Under the pieces are notes generated by a model. It had not been told where the DNA came from. It made no database searches and worked only from the letters and a program-made list of their open reading frames with translations. Position numbers and translations under genes: made by a program. Shown piece by piece: positions 8,273 through 19,400 of a stretch of 64,000 bases of DNA. Source of the DNA: Ignavibacteria bacterium (GTDB lineage: Bacteria; Bacteroidota; Ignavibacteria; Tepidaquicellales; Tepidaquicellaceae); assembly GCA_019187405.1 (NCBI GenBank), contig JABAQZ010000004.1, forward strand, positions 62,001 through 126,000, given 5' to 3'. Position 1 is the first letter of the stretch. Each line of letters opens with the position of its first letter.

Positions 8273-10069
8273 ATGGAAACAGAAATTATTAATCCGGTAA
8301 AAATTAAATTTCCCGATGAAAGCCGGAATGCTGAGCATGAAAAAGAACAGCTTATCAGTCATCTGCTGATAGAAGAAAGAAAAAGGCTGGAAGAGGAATA
8401 CGGAATGAACAGCAAAAAAATTGATCACTTCAAACGGCCATTTGAAAAAGCATTTGCAAAAGATCAGAGAGATGAGACTACCATACTTTTCGGCGGTCTT
8501 ACATGGAAGCATGAGAAATTAATAAAAGGAGCTTTAGAAGGATTAGGTTATAAGACAAATTACATTCCGACTCCAAATAAAAAAGCATTTCAGCTTGGCA
8601 AAGAGTATGGAAATAACGGGCAGTGTAATCCAACATATTTTACGGTTGGAAATCTGGTTCAGTATCTTCAGGAGCTTGAAAACAAAGGTGAATCCAGACA
8701 GGATATTATCGATAAATATGTTTTCTTTACAGCTGGGGCATGCGGACCTTGCAGATTTGGAATGTATGAAGCTGAATACAGACTTGCGTTGAGAAATTCC
8801 GGATTTGAAGGATTCAGAGTACTTCTGTTTCAGCAGACTGCAGGATTATCGCAGGAAGAAGCGCAGGCAGGGCTTGAAATGAATCTGGATTTCTTTTTGG
8901 GAATAATTAATGCAATGATGCTTGGCGACATAATAAATGAAATTGGATATCACATTAGACCGTATGAAGTAAATGAGGGAGAAACAAATAAAGTAATGAA
9001 AGAAGTTATAGATTTATTTTATGACAAACTTAAGAATAAAAAATATTTTGATTTCAATTCCAGACTTGGAAAATTCATTCAAAAGCTACCGGCATCAGAA
9101 TATGTAACAAAGTTCATCGATCAGATACTCGGAGATTACTATCTGGAAGTTGCAGAAAATGCAAAAGTGAAATTCAACAACATTAAGGTTGACAGAACCA
9201 GAATGAAGCCAATAGTAAAAATCACAGGTGAGTTTTGGGCTCAGACTACCGAAGGCGATGGAAATTTCAACATGTTTCCTTTTCTCGAGAGAGAAGGAGC
9301 GCAGGTGTTGGTAGAGCCAATTGCAACCTGGATAATGTATATGCTTCATCAGGCAAAATCTGTGAATGAAGATCAGAAGGGAATGAACATTTACAAAGAT
9401 CTTGATTCAAAATTATCTGCAAAAGAGAAGATTAAGCTAATGAAAGAATATAATTCATCTAAAGCAATACTTATACTTGCAGAAAAAATATTTGAAAGGG
9501 AATACAACCGTTATAGAAAAACATTCGGAGATTTACCGCACGAGCTTATTAAACAGGATGTTTTGAAAAAGCTTGCGCATGATTTTTATCATTCGAGAGT
9601 AGAAGGAGGAGAAGGTCATCTTGAAGTTGGGAAGAGCATTTATTACACGGTTAATGATTTATGCCACATGATACTTTCACTTAAGCCGTTTGGGTGCATG
9701 CCTTCAACACAATCAGACGGTGTACAATCCGCCGTTTCGAGCCATTACAAAGAAATGATTTTTCTGCCGATAGAAACATCGGGAGAAGGAGATGTGAACG
9801 CTCATTCAAGAGTTCAGATGGCTCTCGGAGAGGCAAAAGCTAAGGCAAAGCAGGAGTATAAAGAGTGTCTCGATAAAACCGGATATTCAATTGAAGAAAT
9901 CAAAGCATATATTGATTCACATGAAGAACTACAGAAACCGTTTTATCATGTATCACATAGAAAAGGAATCTCCGGGGTTGCAGCGAATTTCATTCTTGAT
10001 GTTGCAGAGTTAATGAAAAGTGAAGGAATAAAGAGCGTAAAGGATCAGTTAGACGTTTTGAATGTATAA
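8273..10069 (+). CDS. Acyl-CoA dehydratase / double-cubane-type Fe-S protein (HgdB-DUF2229 related)
   Basis: A 598-residue cytosolic protein related to the 2-hydroxyacyl-CoA dehydratase component partnered by BcrA/BadF-type ATPases. Candidate Fe-S ligands are visible: Cys118 (NNGQCNP), Cys157 and Cys160 (GACGPCRFGMYE), and later cysteines in DLCHMI and PFGCMPS near residues 463-475. The Gly-Ala-Cys-Gly-Pro-Cys segment and the C-terminal QSDGVQSAVSSHYKE region recur in proteins encoded beside large CoA-dehydratase activases. By analogy it takes electrons from the ATP-driven activase encoded at 12338 to perform a low-potential reduction or dehydration. The substrate is unknown; the double-cubane cluster proteins of this superfamily reduce small molecules. 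The partner gene lies one gene downstream. Confidence 0.75.
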   Translation: METEIINPVKIKFPDESRNAEHEKEQLISHLLIEERKRLEEEYGMNSKKIDHFKRPFEKAFAKDQRDETTILFGGLTWKHEKLIKGALEGLGYKTNYIPTPNKKAFQLGKEYGNNGQCNPTYFTVGNLVQYLQELENKGESRQDIIDKYVFFTAGACGPCRFGMYEAEYRLALRNSGFEGFRVLLFQQTAGLSQEEAQAGLEMNLDFFLGIINAMMLGDIINEIGYHIRPYEVNEGETNKVMKEVIDLFYDKLKNKKYFDFNSRLGKFIQKLPASEYVTKFIDQILGDYYLEVAENAKVKFNNIKVDRTRMKPIVKITGEFWAQTTEGDGNFNMFPFLEREGAQVLVEPIATWIMYMLHQAKSVNEDQKGMNIYKDLDSKLSAKEKIKLMKEYNSSKAILILAEKIFEREYNRYRKTFGDLPHELIKQDVLKKLAHDFYHSRVEGGEGHLEVGKSIYYTVNDLCHMILSLKPFGCMPSTQSDGVQSAVSSHYKEMIFLPIETSGEGDVNAHSRVQMALGEAKAKAKQEYKECLDKTGYSIEEIKAYIDSHEELQKPFYHVSHRKGISGVAANFILDVAELMKSEGIKSVKDQLDVLNV

Positions 10070-10238
10070 TTTGTTTTTTCCAAATAAAATAAAATTATTC
10101 CAGATAAGTACTTTGACAAAACAAGGTTATAATTAATGATTCAAAAAAATTTTTTTTAATAAGTTTTTAAGAATAAAAGGGAATAGAGTATCCAAAAAGT
10201 TTTTAAATGAATTTTATTAATCTAAAATTTTACTGAAT

Positions 10239-12260
10239 ATGGCGAACAAATTTTTATATGGACTTTTTATCGCAGCAATTAATTTTTGCAGTTCGATTGT
10301 AAGTTCACAAACTTACAACGTCCCGGAAATTTTGTACTACAAATTCAACAACGGAACTACAACTACTCCGAATTATGCAAGCCCTGGGCAGGGTACAAAT
10401 CCTGCGCTACTGTCAAATATGTTTATGGGACCAGGCGGACAGTATGACAGCGCGTTGTTGGGAAACGGCGGAACGGGCTCGACTACTTATTTGAACTCAG
10501 GTTGGAATATGAATCTCGGAAATTCAAGTTGGACTATATCACTTTGGCTCAATGGTTTTCCATCAACAACAGGAACATCATATTTATTCGGAAATGATAT
10601 TACTACGAGTTTCAGATGTTTTACTAACGGCGCAGCCGGTGCAGGAAACATAACTTTGAGAGGAAACGGAATTGCAAACGTAAATGTCACAGGTGTATTA
10701 ACTACTCAGCCTACAGTGGTACACTTTGTTTACAACTCAACCCTTTCAGCAATACTGACTTATGTAAACGGAGTATTTCAGAGCACGACTGCGCAAGCTC
10801 CGCAGAATTTAAATGCATCGGTTCCATTTAAAGTCGGCAGTTATGGAACTGCTACAAGCATTCCTGCAGGCTCAATGATTGATGAATTCAGATTTTACAG
10901 CCGAGCTCTTGATGCAGATGAAATTTCCGCTACATGGAATGTAACATTACCAACAGGTTCAAGCAGCGCAGTAGATCCTGACCGTGTATGTGATTTCGGA
11001 TTAATCCCGTTATATCCAGGTGGTGCGCTTGGAGGGCATGCATCCGGAATTCTTGGTGATACTTTATACATTGCAGGAGGATCAGTTTTAACAGGGACAG
11101 GAACAAATCCGTCGGCAAGTACAACTGTTTCAAGATATTCTTTAGTATCCCGACAGTGGAGTGCGGGCAGACCATTGCCATCGGCAAAAGTCGGCGGTGA
11201 TTTAGTAAAATGCGGTAATTATATTTATTACATTGGAGGCGGTTCGGTAACATTAACCGGCGCAGCAGATTTTTTTGCTTATAGATATTCACAAGATTCC
11301 GGCTGGTCGGCAATTGCAAATATACCGACTGCGGTATCGGGGAATGTAGCCGAATCCTGGGGTGACAGCGTAATATTGTGCATCATGGGAGGATGGTCAA
11401 GTTATTACAGAGGGATACAGATTTACAGACCTTTATTGAATCAATGGTCAAGGGCAAACGATTCCATTCCTGCAACTTTTGGAAGAAGAAGTTTTGCCGG
11501 CGGCATTCAGGACAATAAAATTTTTGTAGCTGCAGGTTATTCAGGTACATTCAGAAAAGATTTCTGGATTGGGACAATTGGAAGTGATGCAAATACAATT
11601 TCATGGTCTCAAAAAACAGATGTACCTTGCAGGGGAACGGGAACTTCAAGACCTGGTGGAGTAGCAGTTAACAACAGATTTTACGTAGTTGCTGGAGAAA
11701 CAACCCCTGCGCCGTCTCAGCAGGATTCGATTTTTATCTGGAACATTTCAGATTCTGCTTGGCTTCCTCAAATATTAACAGGCAGAGGAGTAAATACTGC
11801 ATCAAATTACTGGGGTGCAATTTCCGCAAAGATAATTAACAATAGAGTTAATGTATTTATACCCGGAGGATTTTTCCCGACGACAGTAAATACAACCAAG
11901 ATGTTTGTTTTAACTGATTCTGTCGGCTGTATAATGACCAGTTCAGTCAGCAGTAATTATACTTCTGTTCCGGGTAATTTCATTCTTGAACAGAATTATC
12001 CAAATCCTTTCAACCCGGTAACGAGAATTAATTATGAACTGCCTTCAATTGGCAATGTAACTCTGAAAGTTTACGATGTGCTTGGAAGGGAAGTTAAGAT
12101 ATTGGTAAATGAAATTCAGCAAGCCGGAGTACATTCGGTTGAGTTTAATGCAGACAACCATTCAAGCGGTGTTTATTTTTACAAACTTGTTGTGAGAGGA
12201 GCGAATCCATTTGAGTCGGGAAGTTTAACGGCAACAAAGCGAATGATAATTTTGAAATGA
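10239..12260 (+). CDS. Exported LamG-like plus Kelch-like protein with T9SS sorting domain
   Basis: A 673-residue exported protein. After a signal peptide, residues ~25-240 look like a concanavalin/LamG jelly-roll domain (NSSWTISLWLNGFP, YVNGVFQSTTAQ, IDEFRFYSRALDADEI). Residues ~255-560 are Kelch-like propeller repeats (GDTLYIAGGSV, GNYIYYIGGGS, DNKIFVAAGYS, NNRFYVVAGET). The final ~90 residues are a T9SS type A sorting domain (EQNYPNPFNPVT...TKRMIILK) with an insertion (VRGANPFESGSLTA) before the last strand. It probably acts at the cell surface in binding carbohydrate or protein. It sits between the two genes of the dehydratase/activase system, to which it has no obvious functional relation. 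Confidence 0.82.
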   Translation: MANKFLYGLFIAAINFCSSIVSSQTYNVPEILYYKFNNGTTTTPNYASPGQGTNPALLSNMFMGPGGQYDSALLGNGGTGSTTYLNSGWNMNLGNSSWTISLWLNGFPSTTGTSYLFGNDITTSFRCFTNGAAGAGNITLRGNGIANVNVTGVLTTQPTVVHFVYNSTLSAILTYVNGVFQSTTAQAPQNLNASVPFKVGSYGTATSIPAGSMIDEFRFYSRALDADEISATWNVTLPTGSSSAVDPDRVCDFGLIPLYPGGALGGHASGILGDTLYIAGGSVLTGTGTNPSASTTVSRYSLVSRQWSAGRPLPSAKVGGDLVKCGNYIYYIGGGSVTLTGAADFFAYRYSQDSGWSAIANIPTAVSGNVAESWGDSVILCIMGGWSSYYRGIQIYRPLLNQWSRANDSIPATFGRRSFAGGIQDNKIFVAAGYSGTFRKDFWIGTIGSDANTISWSQKTDVPCRGTGTSRPGGVAVNNRFYVVAGETTPAPSQQDSIFIWNISDSAWLPQILTGRGVNTASNYWGAISAKIINNRVNVFIPGGFFPTTVNTTKMFVLTDSVGCIMTSSVSSNYTSVPGNFILEQNYPNPFNPVTRINYELPSIGNVTLKVYDVLGREVKILVNEIQQAGVHSVEFNADNHSSGVYFYKLVVRGANPFESGSLTATKRMIILK

Positions 12261-12337
12261 GTTTATATAACAGCTAAATGAAAATTCAAATTTAAATAAC
12301 ATCAACATAATTTTGAAAATTTAAAATAGATTAACGA

Positions 12338-15300
12338 ATGTCCTCAAAGCGCAATCTTTATATTGGTTTCGATGTCGGTTCGACGACCGTGAAAGCAGTA
12401 GTCATTGATATTGACAAAGATGAAATAATATGGGCTGATTATCAGCGTCATGACACAAAACAACCGGAGAAATCTCTTGAACTTCTGAAAAATCTCGAGA
12501 ATGAATGCTGTATAGATAATCCATCGGAAGTAAGATGTTTTATAACAGGTTCAGGAGGAACAAACATTGGAAAACATATCGGAGCAAAGTTTGTGCAGGA
12601 AGTTAATGCTGTTTCTCTTGCAGTGGAAAAGCTTTATCCTGCTACACACTCGGTAATTGAGCTTGGGGGACAAGATGCAAAGATTATAATTTTTAAACCT
12701 GATGAAGAGACCGGAAAGAAGAAGAAAATTCCTTCAATGAATGACAAATGCGCTGGGGGAACCGGAGCAGTGATTGATAAAATTAATGCCAAGCTTAAAA
12801 TTCCTGCGGATGAATTATGTAATATGGGTTATTACAATCTCAGGCTTCATCCGGTTGCAGGTAAATGCGGTGTATTTGCAGAGACTGACATTAACGGATT
12901 ACAGAAATCCGGTGTACCTGCTGATCAGCTGATGGCTTCATTGTTTGAATCAATTATTCAGCAGAATATTTCAGTGCTGACACGCGGGCATACTTTAATG
13001 CCTGAAGTATTACTTCTCGGCGGACCGAATTTTTACATTAAAGGAATGAAGGAATGCTGGAAGTTTAACATTCCGAAAATCTGGGAAGAAAGAAAAATTA
13101 AACTTCCCGAAGGTACTGCGCCGGAAGATCTTATTAAAGTACCTGATAATGCACAGTATTTTGCGGCAATCGGAGCGATTGAATTTGGAAAGGAAGAAGA
13201 GTCGCATATTGGTGTATATAAAGGATGGAAAGATCTTGAACATTATATACTTGTTGGCAGAGAAGAAGAAAAGAAAAAATTATCCGGAGGCAATACAACG
13301 GGGCTTTCAAAGAGTGATGATGAGCTTAGCGCTTTTAAAGACAGATACAGAGTAAAGAAATTTATTCCGGCTAAATTTAAATCAGGCGAAGTTGTCAGGG
13401 GATTCATAGGAATTGACGGCGGATCGACTTCAACAAAGGCTGCGCTTGTTTCTGAAAATAGAGAAGTGCTTGTAAAGGCATATCAGCTTTCAAAAGGTAA
13501 TCCGATTGAAGATACAATCGAAATACTGGAGAAACTGCGAGCACAGGTTGAAGAGCAAGGTGCAACTCTCGAAGTTATGGGTGTTGGGACGACAGGATAT
13601 GCAAAAGATATTCTTAAAGATGTTTTACATGCTGATGTTGCGCTTGTAGAAACCGTTGCACATACTCAAGCTGGGCTTCATTTTTATCCTGATACGGATG
13701 TGATATGCGATGTTGGAGGTCAGGATATTAAGATTATAATTTTAAATCAGGGAAGAGTAGTTGATTTTAAGTTGAATACACAGTGCTCTGCCGGCAATGG
13801 ATATTTTCTTCAGTCGACAGCGCAGGGTTTTGGTTATACTGTAGAAGAGTTTGCGGACAAAGCATTTTCGGCAAATACATTTCCGAAGTTCGGATATGGC
13901 TGTGCTGTTTTTATGCAGTCTGACATAGTAGATTTTCAGAGGCAGGGTTGGAAAGCGGAAGAAATAATGGCAGGTCTTGCGAATGTACTTCCAAAAAACA
14001 TTTGGTTATACGTTTCGCAGATTCCTAATCTTGCAAAGCTTGGTTCTACTTTTGTGCTTCAGGGAGGGACGCAGCACAATCTTGCGGCGGTTAAGACTCA
14101 GGTTGATTTTATTGAAGACAGATTCAAAGGCAGCGGAATTATTCCAAAAGTGCATGTGCATTTGCACACGGGAGAAGCAGGTGCAATCGGCTGCGGGATT
14201 GAAGCTGTCAGATTATTTGAAAACGGACACAGAACGAGTTTCATAGGATTGGAGAGGGTTTCAAAAATTTTATATAAAACTACAAGAGAGGAATCGACAA
14301 GATGTTATTTCTGCAAGAATAAATGCTTAAGGACCTTCATTGACGTAAAAACGGATTTGATACAGGATGATAAGTTCGAAGAACAAAAGAAAATATTCAT
14401 TGAGACAAATGTTATCGAACCCGACAAGATAGTAAATCCTAAATCTAAAGTGCCAATGACCGAAGGTACACAGCGGCTTATCATTGCAACCTGCGAAAAA
14501 GGTACTGTGGAAGACATTGCCGAAATGAGAGGCATTAAAGACGGGCTGGACAGCATTAAAAAAGAAAATCCAAACATAGTGGACAAAGCCGCAAAGGATG
14601 CATGGAAAAATTTTAATCCGGAGATCAAAGCAGATGTACCGACAGAACCTAAAGGTTTATTTGTAAGGAAAAAACTGAAAGAGGATTTCTTAAAAAGAAA
14701 AGAATTGATGGAAAAAAGGAAAAAGCTGATTATAGGAATTCCGAGAGTATTAAACATGTATCAGCATACTCCTTTTTTTACTGCTTATTTTGAAGCGCTC
14801 GGAGTAATGCCCGGAAATTTTGTTTATTCCGAATATACTTCCGAAGAGATGTACAAAGCAGGAGCAAAACGCGGCAGCATCGATCCTTGTTTTCCATCGA
14901 AAGTTGCAATTCCTCACATACACAATCTTCTTTACGCACAGCACAAGAAGAAGAAACTTGATTTTATTTTTTCTCCGATTGTGGATAACATGCCTTCTGA
15001 ACTTGAGTTTGCACAGGCGCATAATGCATGTCCGACAATTACTGCAACGATTGAAGCTGTAAAAGCTGCTTTTACAAAGGAAGGGGATTTGTTTAAGGAT
15101 TTCGGAGTTGAGTATCTTTGTCCTTACATACAGCTTTTTAATGAGCAGCTGACATCAAGGCAGTTATACGATTTTTTTAAAGACAGATTAGGATTAAGCG
15201 AAGCCGAAAACAGAAATGCAGTTAAGGAAGGTTACAAAGCATACAATAACTTTGTCAATGAATTAAAATCAGAATCTCGGCAGATACTTGACAGGCTTGA

Positions 15301-15976
15301 AAAAGAAAATAAGATTGGAATAGTAGTTCTTGCAAGACCATATCACAATGATCCAGGCATAAATCATGAAATACTCGAAGAGTTTCAGAAGCTCGGCTAT
15401 CCGGTTTTCTATCAGGATGCTCTGCCTACAGACAAAGACTTGCTTGATAGATTGTTTGGTGATGAAGTAAGAGCGGGAATTATAAAATCTCCGTTTGACA
15501 TCGGCGATGTTTGGAAAAATTCATATTCCGAAAATACATCGAGAAAGATATGGGCGGCGAAATATACAGCGCGTCATCCGAATCTTGTTGCTCTGGAGCT
15601 ATCTTCATTTAAGTGCGGTCATGATGCTCCGATATATACCGTAATACAGGAGATTATTGAAAATTCAGGAACTCCGTATTTTTCATTTAAAGATATTGAT
15701 GAAAACAAGCCGGCTGGCTCGATAAAAATAAGAGTGGAGACAATAGGATATTTTCTGAAGAGATACAGGGAGGATATGCTAAAGAAAATTGAGAGGGTAA
15801 AGTCTATAGATGACAGGCTGAAAGAGTTTGAAGAAAAAATCAGAAAAAACCTTGAACTGCAGGATAGATTAAAAAAGAATCATGTAAGAGAAATTTCCTA
15901 TTTTCACGAGAATACGAAAAAACCAATAATCATACCGCCGGAAGAAATAAAAGTTATAGAATGGGATGAAGTATAA
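12338..15976 (+). CDS. Large acyl-CoA dehydratase activase (two BcrA/BadF ATPase domains + DUF2229)
   Basis: A 1212-residue protein. Two ASKHA ATPase domains of the BadF/BadG/BcrA/BcrD type are followed by a DUF2229-like region. Domain 1 begins GFDVGSTTVKAV and has the cluster motif KCAGGTG with Cys138. Domain 2 begins GIDGGSTSTKAAL near residue 350 and has QCSAGNGYF with Cys483. A CYFCKNKC motif follows near residue 655, and the C-terminal half carries GIPRVLNMYQHTPFF, SIDPCFPSKVAIPH and LARPYHNDPG. Such activases use ATP hydrolysis to push an electron from a 4Fe-4S cluster to a dehydratase-type partner, here most likely the 598-residue protein at 8273. In many genomes the parts are adjacent or fused; here a secreted protein gene lies between them. 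Confidence 0.85.
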   Translation: MSSKRNLYIGFDVGSTTVKAVVIDIDKDEIIWADYQRHDTKQPEKSLELLKNLENECCIDNPSEVRCFITGSGGTNIGKHIGAKFVQEVNAVSLAVEKLYPATHSVIELGGQDAKIIIFKPDEETGKKKKIPSMNDKCAGGTGAVIDKINAKLKIPADELCNMGYYNLRLHPVAGKCGVFAETDINGLQKSGVPADQLMASLFESIIQQNISVLTRGHTLMPEVLLLGGPNFYIKGMKECWKFNIPKIWEERKIKLPEGTAPEDLIKVPDNAQYFAAIGAIEFGKEEESHIGVYKGWKDLEHYILVGREEEKKKLSGGNTTGLSKSDDELSAFKDRYRVKKFIPAKFKSGEVVRGFIGIDGGSTSTKAALVSENREVLVKAYQLSKGNPIEDTIEILEKLRAQVEEQGATLEVMGVGTTGYAKDILKDVLHADVALVETVAHTQAGLHFYPDTDVICDVGGQDIKIIILNQGRVVDFKLNTQCSAGNGYFLQSTAQGFGYTVEEFADKAFSANTFPKFGYGCAVFMQSDIVDFQRQGWKAEEIMAGLANVLPKNIWLYVSQIPNLAKLGSTFVLQGGTQHNLAAVKTQVDFIEDRFKGSGIIPKVHVHLHTGEAGAIGCGIEAVRLFENGHRTSFIGLERVSKILYKTTREESTRCYFCKNKCLRTFIDVKTDLIQDDKFEEQKKIFIETNVIEPDKIVNPKSKVPMTEGTQRLIIATCEKGTVEDIAEMRGIKDGLDSIKKENPNIVDKAAKDAWKNFNPEIKADVPTEPKGLFVRKKLKEDFLKRKELMEKRKKLIIGIPRVLNMYQHTPFFTAYFEALGVMPGNFVYSEYTSEEMYKAGAKRGSIDPCFPSKVAIPHIHNLLYAQHKKKKLDFIFSPIVDNMPSELEFAQAHNACPTITATIEAVKAAFTKEGDLFKDFGVEYLCPYIQLFNEQLTSRQLYDFFKDRLGLSEAENRNAVKEGYKAYNNFVNELKSESRQILDRLEKENKIGIVVLARPYHNDPGINHEILEEFQKLGYPVFYQDALPTDKDLLDRLFGDEVRAGIIKSPFDIGDVWKNSYSENTSRKIWAAKYTARHPNLVALELSSFKCGHDAPIYTVIQEIIENSGTPYFSFKDIDENKPAGSIKIRVETIGYFLKRYREDMLKKIERVKSIDDRLKEFEEKIRKNLELQDRLKKNHVREISYFHENTKKPIIIPPEEIKVIEWDEV

Positions 15977-15978
15977 CT

Positions 15979-16398
15979 TTACTCTTCGCCGGTGCGATTA
16001 AAATATTCTTTGCAGAGAGATAAATCATTTATCAGGCTCATGAGGTTTGCCATGCAATCATGCTCCAACTCAAAATATTTTTTATTGAATAAAGTAACTG
16101 CATCGCCGGAATCGGCAAGCAGGGATTTTAGTTGAAGGGAGAACTTTTCGAGGTTTGAAGTAAATTCTTTAAACATCTTCTGCATATATTCATCTTCATT
16201 AATCGGAAATTTTGAAAGTACGGTTCTTAATCCTTTGATATATTTTGCGTTAAACATGAGCTCGTTAAAACTCACCGGGGAATTTTCATATCCGCACAGT
16301 TCAAGGATTACTTTGACATCATCATAATTTTGTAACAGCTCGGGAGCGACAACGTTTATTTTCTCGAGTAAGCCGGCTGAAAAAGTTTTATCTTTCAA
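15979..16398 (-). CDS. Hypothetical protein downstream of secA
   Basis: A 139-residue helical protein of no recognised family. I start it at the TTG at 16396-16398, eight bases after the secA stop. The only other in-frame start (ATG at 16482) would overlap secA by 77 bases and add residues that merely read the SEC-C coding DNA in another frame. The product is rich in Leu, Glu, Asn and Lys, with no signal peptide or TM segment (for example KINVVAPELLQNYDDVKVIL and LMSLINDLSLCKEYF). It is probably co-transcribed with secA and converges on the activase gene, with two bases between the two stops. Function unknown. Confidence 0.6.
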   Translation of the reverse strand: MKDKTFSAGLLEKINVVAPELLQNYDDVKVILELCGYENSPVSFNELMFNAKYIKGLRTVLSKFPINEDEYMQKMFKEFTSNLEKFSLQLKSLLADSGDAVTLFNKKYFELEHDCMANLMSLINDLSLCKEYFNRTGEE

Positions 16399-16405
16399 AA
16401 CAAAA

Positions 16406-19400
16406 TTATTTAATGATTTCCTTGCTGGTACTGCCGTGACAGTTTTTATATTTCTTTCCGCTGCCGCAGAAGCATGGATCATTTCTTCCGATTTTTTGTC
16501 CGACCTTCACAGGAGATTTTTTTGCATTTGGATCAGTTCCGGGCGCTTCGTCGCCGGAGTGAATATATCCCATACCTTCGGAAGATTCGTGATAAGCTTG
16601 CATTCCCGCCTGGCTCGTTTGCTTTGGAGCAGAAATGCTTACATTGTCGCCTTCAGTCCTTGAAGTAAATTTGAATATGAAATTAATTACGTTTGCTGCC
16701 AGACTGTCAAGCATATCGACAAACAATTTGAACCCGTCGCTCTTATACTCAAGCAGAGGATCTTTTTGTGCGTATGCTCTGAAGCTAATTCCTTCCTTAA
16801 GGTCATCCATTTCCCTGAGATGCTCTTTCCACTTATCATCAATAATACTCAGCATTGCAAATCTCTCGATCTGTCCCATTAAATCCGGTCCGTAACGTTC
16901 TTCTTTTCTGTCATAAAATGCTTTAGCTTCTTTGAGAATTAGATCTTTGAGACCCGTTTCACCTAACTTTTGAAACTCTTCGGGCGATAAATTTAATCTT
17001 ACAAGAAAAGTTCTCTGCACTTCACTCACAAGACCTTCAAGATTTCCCTCTTCAAAATGCTTCTTAACAATGTTATCGATTGACTTTTCAACCATCTCAA
17101 AAATGTCGTCTTTGAGTCTTTCACCCATAAGGGCAGATCTTCTCTTTGTATAAATCACTTCTCGCTGCTGATTCATGACATTGTCATATTCAAGGAGTCT
17201 CTTTCTTATAGCGAAATTATTTTCTTCTACTTTTTTCTGTGCGCGTTCGACGGAATTGGTAATCAACTTGTGTTCGATTGCTTCGCCTTCTTCAATGCCG
17301 AGACGCTGCATGATATTTGCAATTCTTTCGCTTCCGAAAAGTCTCATCAGGTCGTCTTCGAGTGAGAGAAAAAACTTTGATGAGCCTGGATCACCCTGTC
17401 TTCCTGCTCTACCTCTTAGCTGTCTGTCGATTCTTCTGGATTCATGTCTTTCCGTTCCCATAATGTGAAGTCCTCCTGCTTCAGCTACTCCTGGACCAAG
17501 TTTGATATCAGTCCCTCTTCCTGCCATGTTTGTGGCAATGGTAACTGCGCCGGGCAATCCTGCATTTTCAACAATGTGCGCTTCTCGTGCATGCTGTTTT
17601 GCATTTAATACTTCGTGATGAACGCCTTTTCGTTTTAATAATCTGGAAATGGTTTCTGAAACTTCGACGCTTGTAGTTCCTACAAGTACCGGTCTTCTCT
17701 TATTTTTCATTTCCACAATTTCATCTATCACTGCATTGTATTTTTCTCTTTTTGTCTTGTATATGAAATCATTCATGTCATTTCTGATGCACTCTCTATT
17801 TGTCGGAATGACAGTAACGTCAAGTTTGTATATATCAAGAAATTCCGGAGCTTCGGTTTCGGCAGTTCCCGTCATACCGGCAAGCTTCTTATAAAGTCTG
17901 AAATAATTCTGCAGTGTGATTGTAGCAAGAGTCTGCGTGTCTTTTTCAACACGGACACCTTCCTTAGCTTCAATTGCCTGATGCAGACCTTCCGAGTATC
18001 TTCTGCCGGAGAGAATTCTTCCCGTAAACTCATCCACTATCATAATCTTTCCATCCTGAATGACATACTCGACATCTTTTTCATAAAGAGCGTAAGCTTT
18101 AAGCAGCTGCTGAACAGTATGAAGTCTATCGCTTCTTTCAGAATAAATTTTTGTTATCTCGTCTTTTTTTATTTCCTTTTCTTCGACCGATAATTCAGTA
18201 TCATTCTCTATCTTTGCAAATTCCGTTCCAAGATCAGGCAAAGTAAAAAAATCCTTTTCGGACGAACTCGGAGCTATGTACTCTCTACCTTTTTCAGTCA
18301 GGTCGGTTACATGTGACTTTTCCTCGATGACAAAATAAAGTTCATCATCAACAATATACATCCTTTTCGAATTATCGCGCATATATTCTGCTTCTGTTGC
18401 AAGAAGAAGTTTTTTATTGGATGGTTCGCTTAACAACTTTTGAAGTTTCTTGTGCTTTGGCAAGGCATGGTGGGACCTCAGCAATGCGAGACCAGCTTGT
18501 GATTCTTCTTCGGCAGAAATATTTTCTTTTGCTAAAATACTTTCTGCTTCTCCGGTAAGCTTATTAACCAGATTTCTCTGAGCATCGACAAGTCTTTTTA
18601 TTCTCGTGTTCATTTCATCAAACTTATGAGTCGGGGCTTCAACCGGTCCTGAAATAATAAGCGGCGTTCTTGCTTCATCTATAAGCACTGAATCGACTTC
18701 GTCAACGATTGCATAAAAATGCTCTCTCTGAACGATAAAGCTTTTATCTACGACCATATTATCCCGCAAATAATCAAAACCGAATTCATTGTTGGTTCCG
18801 TATGTAATATCACAGTTATACATTGCTCTTCTCTTAACAGAATCCATGTCATTAAGTATCACGCCTACTGACAAACCTAAAAACTTATATATCTCTCCCA
18901 TCCATTCGCTGTCTCTTTTTGCAAGATAGTCGTTTACCGTAATCAGATGTACTCCTCTTCCTGCCAGGGAATTCAGATAAAGAGGGAGAGATGCTACAAG
19001 AGTTTTTCCTTCGCCTGTAGCCATTTCGGATATTTTACCTTGATGAAGTACAATACCGCCGATAAGTTGTACATCATAGGGAATCATGTTCCATCTTATC
19101 TTATTGCCGGCAGCTTCCCATTCTTTGCCGCAAAGTCGCTTACACGTTTGTTTGACAACAGCAAATGCTTCGGGAAGAATATCATTCAGCGCTGCAGTGG
19201 TAATTTCATAATTTTCTTTTTCTAGATTGTCTATTTCGTCATAAATTTCGAGACGTTCGTTATGCTCGATATCTGTCTTAAGCTTTTCCTGTAGCTCGTT
19301 TATTTTAGCCCTTGTCTCACCGGTTTCTGAATTAATTCTATCTTTGAATTCAATCGTTTTAGCTTTTATCTGTTCATCGGACAAACTTTCGTATTCTTCA

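Noticed and set aside
16399-16482. Longer start for the small gene after secA
   Set aside because: The ATG at 16482 would overlap secA by 77 bases and read the SEC-C DNA in another frame; the TTG at 16398 just past the secA stop is more plausible.
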